Source of the DNA: JBJEFI01 sp051873875
GTDB taxonomy: Bacteria > Bacillota > Bacilli > Bacillales > Bacillaceae_G
Direction of reading: 5' to 3'
Assembly: GCA_051873875.1 (NCBI GenBank)
Contig: JBJEFI010000152.1
Coordinates: 18,313-82,312 of the forward strand
DNA length: 64,000 nucleotides
Shown: positions 60,926 to 64,000 of the stretch, one piece after another
Numbering within the stretch: the stretch's first letter is position 1
Layout: each line of letters begins with the position of its first letter
Notes under the pieces: generated by a model
Told to the model about the DNA's origin: nothing
What the model saw: the letters and a program-made list of their open reading frames with translations, nothing else
The model's database searches: none
Position numbers and translations under genes: made by a program

Positions 60926-62067
60926 ATAGTCGTTACTCCTTTAAATGCTGATGTCCATTTTTTTAAAGCTTCAATAAATGTTTGTAGCTGTTCTTTTGTT
61001 GTTTGTTTTCCAATTGAAATACGAATAAATCCCTTCGCTTCTTCTTTTGTTAAGCCTAATGCTAAAAGAGAAGGAGACGGTTCTTGTAAGCCGATTGCAC
61101 AAGCGCTTCCTGTAGAAATAGCAAAACCATGACGATTTGCTTCTAAAAGAATATGTTGACCTTCTACGCCTTGTACACATAATCCAATAATATGTGGTGT
61201 AGCATTTATTTTACTGCCAATCACTTTAACAGGAAGCTGTTGTTTTTGTATTTCATCTAAAAAGTATGTCTTTAATTCAGTTAAATAAGAGGTTATGCTC
61301 TCTCGATTGTTTTCCATGTCAATTGCTGCATGAACAAATGCACCGATGCCTGGTGTATCCAACGTTCCCGGACGAAATCCAGCTTGATGAGTAGTTCCTA
61401 AAATAAGAGGTTGCCAATTTATTTTTGGGGATATATAGCACGCTCCTACGCCCTTTGGTCCATAGATTTTATGGCTAGAAATTGTCAAACTATCAATATG
61501 ACAATGCTGGACATTGATAGGTATCTTTCCAAATGTTTGTACTGTGTCTGTATGGAAAAGTACATTTTTTTTATGTAAAATACATCCGATTTCTTTTAAC
61601 GGTTGGAGTGTTCCAAATTCTGAATTACAGTGACCGATTGATGCGACGATTGTTGTAGGACGAATTTGTTTTTCTAGACTTTCTAATGATAGCATACCAT
61701 CCTTATCGACTTCTACATAAGTTATGTCAAAACCATGTTTGGAAAGTGTCTCAAAATAGTTTCGTAAGGAAGAATGTTCAAGGGGTGTTGTAATAATATG
61801 ATTACCGTTCTTTTTTCTAGAATGAATAAGGGTGGAAAGGGCAAGTATATTTCCTTCACTACCTCCACTAGTGAAAAAAACACCTTCTTTATCACCATTT
61901 ATTAAATTAGCTAACTGACGCTGGCATAAATGAATAAAGTCATTTGTAGCCGTTCCATAATCATGAAGGCTTTGGGAATTTCCAAAGTAATTCTCTGCTA
62001 TTTCTGTGTATATTTTTAATGCGGTTGTACTCATTTGAGTAGTAGCAGCATAGTCTAAGTAAATCAT
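60922..62067 (-). CDS. nifS: NifS-like cysteine desulfurase (NadS role)
   Basis: This 381-aa class V PLP enzyme has the PLP lysine in TISSHKIYGPKGVG and the sulfur-carrying active-site Cys in AISTGSACAIGLQ. It begins MIYLDYAATTQMSTTALK. In Bacillus the nadB-linked NifS supplies sulfur for the iron-sulfur cluster of quinolinate synthase NadA. The start is chosen at 62067, after AAAGGAG; a longer frame to 62106 lacks support. It is divergent from nadB. Confidence 0.94.
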   Translation of the reverse strand: MIYLDYAATTQMSTTALKIYTEIAENYFGNSQSLHDYGTATNDFIHLCQRQLANLINGDKEGVFFTSGGSEGNILALSTLIHSRKKNGNHIITTPLEHSSLRNYFETLSKHGFDITYVEVDKDGMLSLESLEKQIRPTTIVASIGHCNSEFGTLQPLKEIGCILHKKNVLFHTDTVQTFGKIPINVQHCHIDSLTISSHKIYGPKGVGACYISPKINWQPLILGTTHQAGFRPGTLDTPGIGAFVHAAIDMENNRESITSYLTELKTYFLDEIQKQQLPVKVIGSKINATPHIIGLCVQGVEGQHILLEANRHGFAISTGSACAIGLQEPSPSLLALGLTKEEAKGFIRISIGKQTTKEQLQTFIEALKKWTSAFKGVTTI

Positions 62068-62158
62068 TTTATTTACTCCTTTATCCTTTATGTAAAAAAG
62101 GATCATTAATTTTTTAAAATTTTTCTATTGATATTAGTGTAAATTCATGTAATGATAA

Positions 62159-62170
62159 GTGTCAAGACAC
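62159..62170. promoter_or_regulatory. Candidate NiaR operator between nifS and nadB
   Basis: The perfect palindrome GTGTC-AA-GACAC (with a central TT/AA) lies in the nifS-nadB divergent region, 31 bases before nadB. TGTC...GACA motifs fit a NiaR site by position and symmetry, but binding is inferred. Confidence 0.5.
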
Positions 62171-62201
62171 AGATGATTATTTTTGGAAGAAGGGGAAATA
62201 A

Positions 62202-63734
62202 ATGAAAATGACATGTGATGTGCTCATTATCGGAAGTGGAATCGCGGCTTTGGCTGTAGCAGAAAAGATTTGTCATCGAAAAAATGTGATGATTATCACA
62301 AAGAAAAAAGTAGATACAAATAATTCAACAAAGGCACAAGGCGGTGTGGCTGTTGCAATAACTAGTGATGATTCTCCACAAAAACATTTTGTAGATACGT
62401 TACGAGCAGGCTGTGACCATAATGATTATGAAAATACATATACCTTAGTAGAAGAAGGACCATCTATTATTCAAGAATTAATAGAAAAAGGAATGCGTTT
62501 TGATTGTGATGAACAAGGACAATTGGAATTAGGAATGGAAGGTGCTCACGATCGAAAACGAATTCTTCATGCAGGAGGAGATGCAACTGGATATGGGCTA
62601 TTTCATTTATTATGGAATAAAGTAAAGGACCATGTCACAGTCATAGAAGATTGTACTGTTCTTGATTTACTCGTTAGAAATGAGCGCTGTCATGGTGTAC
62701 GTATATTAACAAAGGAAGGTGACCTTTCTTGTTTATATAGTGATCAAACTGTAGTCGCGACAGGCGGAATTGGAGCGTTATATCAATATCATTCTAATGC
62801 GAATACGGCAACAGGTGATGGGATTGCAATGGCCTATCGGGCAGGTTGTAAGTTAAGTGATATGGAATTCATCCAATTTCACCCAACCTTATTGTATGTC
62901 AATGGAGAATCCAAAGGACTTATTTCTGAGGCGGTCCGAGGGGAAGGGGCATTACTTGTCACAGAGGATGGTCGAAAAATAATGGAAGGTGTTCATGAAT
63001 TAAAAGATTTAGCACCTCGAGACGTAGTAGCGCGAACCATTTTTGCAGAGAAGAAAAAAGGAGAAAACATTTATTTAGATATTTCAATGATTACTCATTT
63101 TCAACAACGTTTTCCAACAATCTTTAAGCTGTGTGAAGAGAATGGGATTCACATAACAGATGGTAAATTACCAGTTTCTCCAGGAGCCCACTTTTTCATG
63201 GGTGGAATTGAGGCAACAGTTGACGGATGTACAAATGTAGATGGATTATATGCGGTTGGTGAAGTTGCTTGTACCCATGTTCATGGGGCGAATCGATTAG
63301 CAAGTAATTCTTTATTAGAATGCCTTGTATTTGGAAACCGGGTAGGAGAACATATTTTGTTACATCCAATGACAGGTGTGAGTCTTATAGGAGAGATAGA
63401 GGAAGTTACTTATTCGAATTTACCACCAAAAGAAGAAATTCAGCAAAAAATGATGGAGAAAATAGGCATTGTTCGAACAGAGCATGAGTTGAGTGAGATG
63501 AAAAAGTGGATAGAAAGCTTTGGAATAAAAGAATGGATAGATAAAGAAATTGCCATAAGAGATAAAGAGAAAGTAACGGTTATTAATATGCTAACAGTTG
63601 CTTATTTTATTGTTTGTGCAGCTTTGGCTAGAAAAGAAAGTGTAGGTGCTCACTATCGAAGTGACTTCCCACAACGGATATGGAAAAAAGGCGTCGGATT
63701 ATCCTTTGAGCAAAAAGCGAATGTAACGGCATAA
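62202..63734 (+). CDS. nadB: L-aspartate oxidase
   Basis: This 510-aa flavoenzyme oxidises aspartate to iminoaspartate for quinolinate synthesis. It shows the FAD dinucleotide motif VLIIGSGIAALAVAEKI, the substrate region TKAQGGVAVAITSDDSPQKHFVDTL, LEGAHDRKRILHAGGDATG-like residues, and the C-terminal FAD block HGANRLASNSLLECLVFG. GAAGGGGAAATAA precedes the ATG. It is followed by nadC after 12 bases; nadA would be expected beyond the window. Confidence 0.96.
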   Translation: MKMTCDVLIIGSGIAALAVAEKICHRKNVMIITKKKVDTNNSTKAQGGVAVAITSDDSPQKHFVDTLRAGCDHNDYENTYTLVEEGPSIIQELIEKGMRFDCDEQGQLELGMEGAHDRKRILHAGGDATGYGLFHLLWNKVKDHVTVIEDCTVLDLLVRNERCHGVRILTKEGDLSCLYSDQTVVATGGIGALYQYHSNANTATGDGIAMAYRAGCKLSDMEFIQFHPTLLYVNGESKGLISEAVRGEGALLVTEDGRKIMEGVHELKDLAPRDVVARTIFAEKKKGENIYLDISMITHFQQRFPTIFKLCEENGIHITDGKLPVSPGAHFFMGGIEATVDGCTNVDGLYAVGEVACTHVHGANRLASNSLLECLVFGNRVGEHILLHPMTGVSLIGEIEEVTYSNLPPKEEIQQKMMEKIGIVRTEHELSEMKKWIESFGIKEWIDKEIAIRDKEKVTVINMLTVAYFIVCAALARKESVGAHYRSDFPQRIWKKGVGLSFEQKANVTA

Positions 63735-63746
63735 GGAGAGATGGGT

Positions 63747-64000
63747 ATGTACAAATTAAAAGCAAAAAAAATGATTGAACAGTTTCTGTTAGAAGATATC
63801 GGGGAACGAGACATAACATGTACGAGTTTGTTTGAAGAAGGTGCTCGCGGGTACGGCTGTTTTCTTGTGAAGGCAGATGGCGTCATTGCGGGTTTGCAAA
63901 TCATTAAATGGGTATATGAATTGTTAGGAGAAGAAGTGGGAGTAATTTATTTTAAAAAAGATGGAGACAAGGTGTCTAAAGGGGATGTTATTGCGGAAGT
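63747..64000 (+). CDS. nadC: Nicotinate-nucleotide pyrophosphorylase NadC (partial, cut by window end)
   Basis: The first 84 codons are present (MYKLKAKKMIEQFLLEDIGERDITCTSLF...). EDIGERDITC and the following VKADGVIAGLQIIKWVYELL are typical of quinolinate phosphoribosyltransferase, which converts quinolinate and PRPP to nicotinate mononucleotide. The ATG at 63747 is seven bases after AAGGAGA; the ATG at 63741 is too close. The gene continues past 64000. Confidence 0.93.
   Translation, partial: MYKLKAKKMIEQFLLEDIGERDITCTSLFEEGARGYGCFLVKADGVIAGLQIIKWVYELLGEEVGVIYFKKDGDKVSKGDVIAE

Overview
The window reads as chromosome of a low-GC, endospore-forming Bacillaceae (Bacillus sensu lato). Codon use is AT-rich, ribosome binding sites are strong AGGAGG types, and many genes start with TTG or GTG. 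The backbone is the conserved Bacillus block gerE-racE-gerM-rph ... ysoA-tig-clpX-lonB-lonA-ysxC-hemACDBL-spoVID-ysxE-valS-folC-comC-spoIIB-maf-radC-mreBCD-minCD-spoIVFAB-rng-rplU-ysxB-rpmA-spo0B-obg, followed by the NAD cluster niaR/nifS/nadB/nadC. Sporulation genes (gerE, gerM, lonB, spoVID, ysxE, spoIIB, spoIVFA, spoIVFB, spo0B) occur throughout. I cannot assign a species.

Region 1 (1-3.1 kb) is the right end of an inserted element. It carries a large serine recombinase with a 36-codon ORF just upstream, a Rid-family protein and a decayed DUF2334 gene. It ends exactly where the last 27 codons of gerE begin. The junction lies at the centre of an imperfect palindrome that looks like a serine-recombinase attachment site. 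This is the architecture of developmentally excised intervening elements such as skin in sigK. The 5' part of gerE and the left end of the element lie outside the window.

Region 2 (3.2-7.7 kb) holds racE, gerM, rph, rdgB, a YfcE-type phosphodiesterase, and tRNA-Gly and tRNA-Arg. Region 3 (8.6-14.3 kb) is the D-alanylation operon dltXABCD, led by an FmtA-like serine hydrolase. Region 4 (14.5-19 kb) has a cystine-type ABC importer (tcyABC-like) and a pair resembling WecC and WecG/TagA. Region 5 (19-30 kb) is the chaperone and protease block (ysoA, tig, clpX, lonB, lonA, ysxC), then two minus-strand membrane proteins.

Region 6 (30.2-41.3 kb) holds the heme pathway from glutamyl-tRNA to uroporphyrinogen III plus hemL, without hemX, then spoVID, ysxE and a T-box-controlled valS. 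Region 7 (41.5-48.2 kb) is folC, a decayed ORF, a minus-strand O-antigen-ligase-like/TPR pair, an intact prepilin peptidase comC, a decayed pilM/pilN locus containing a 100-N assembly gap, and spoIIB. Region 8 (48.3-60.3 kb) is cell shape, division-site and ribosome/sporulation machinery. Region 9 (60.3-64 kb) is NAD synthesis with its NiaR repressor; nadC runs off the window end.

The observations most worth following are the gerE-interrupting recombinase element, the Wzy_C/TPR pair beside the comC and dead pilin-platform genes, the FmtA-like enzyme inside the dlt operon, and the WecC/WecG pair. No CRISPR array, rRNA or complete insertion sequence was seen.
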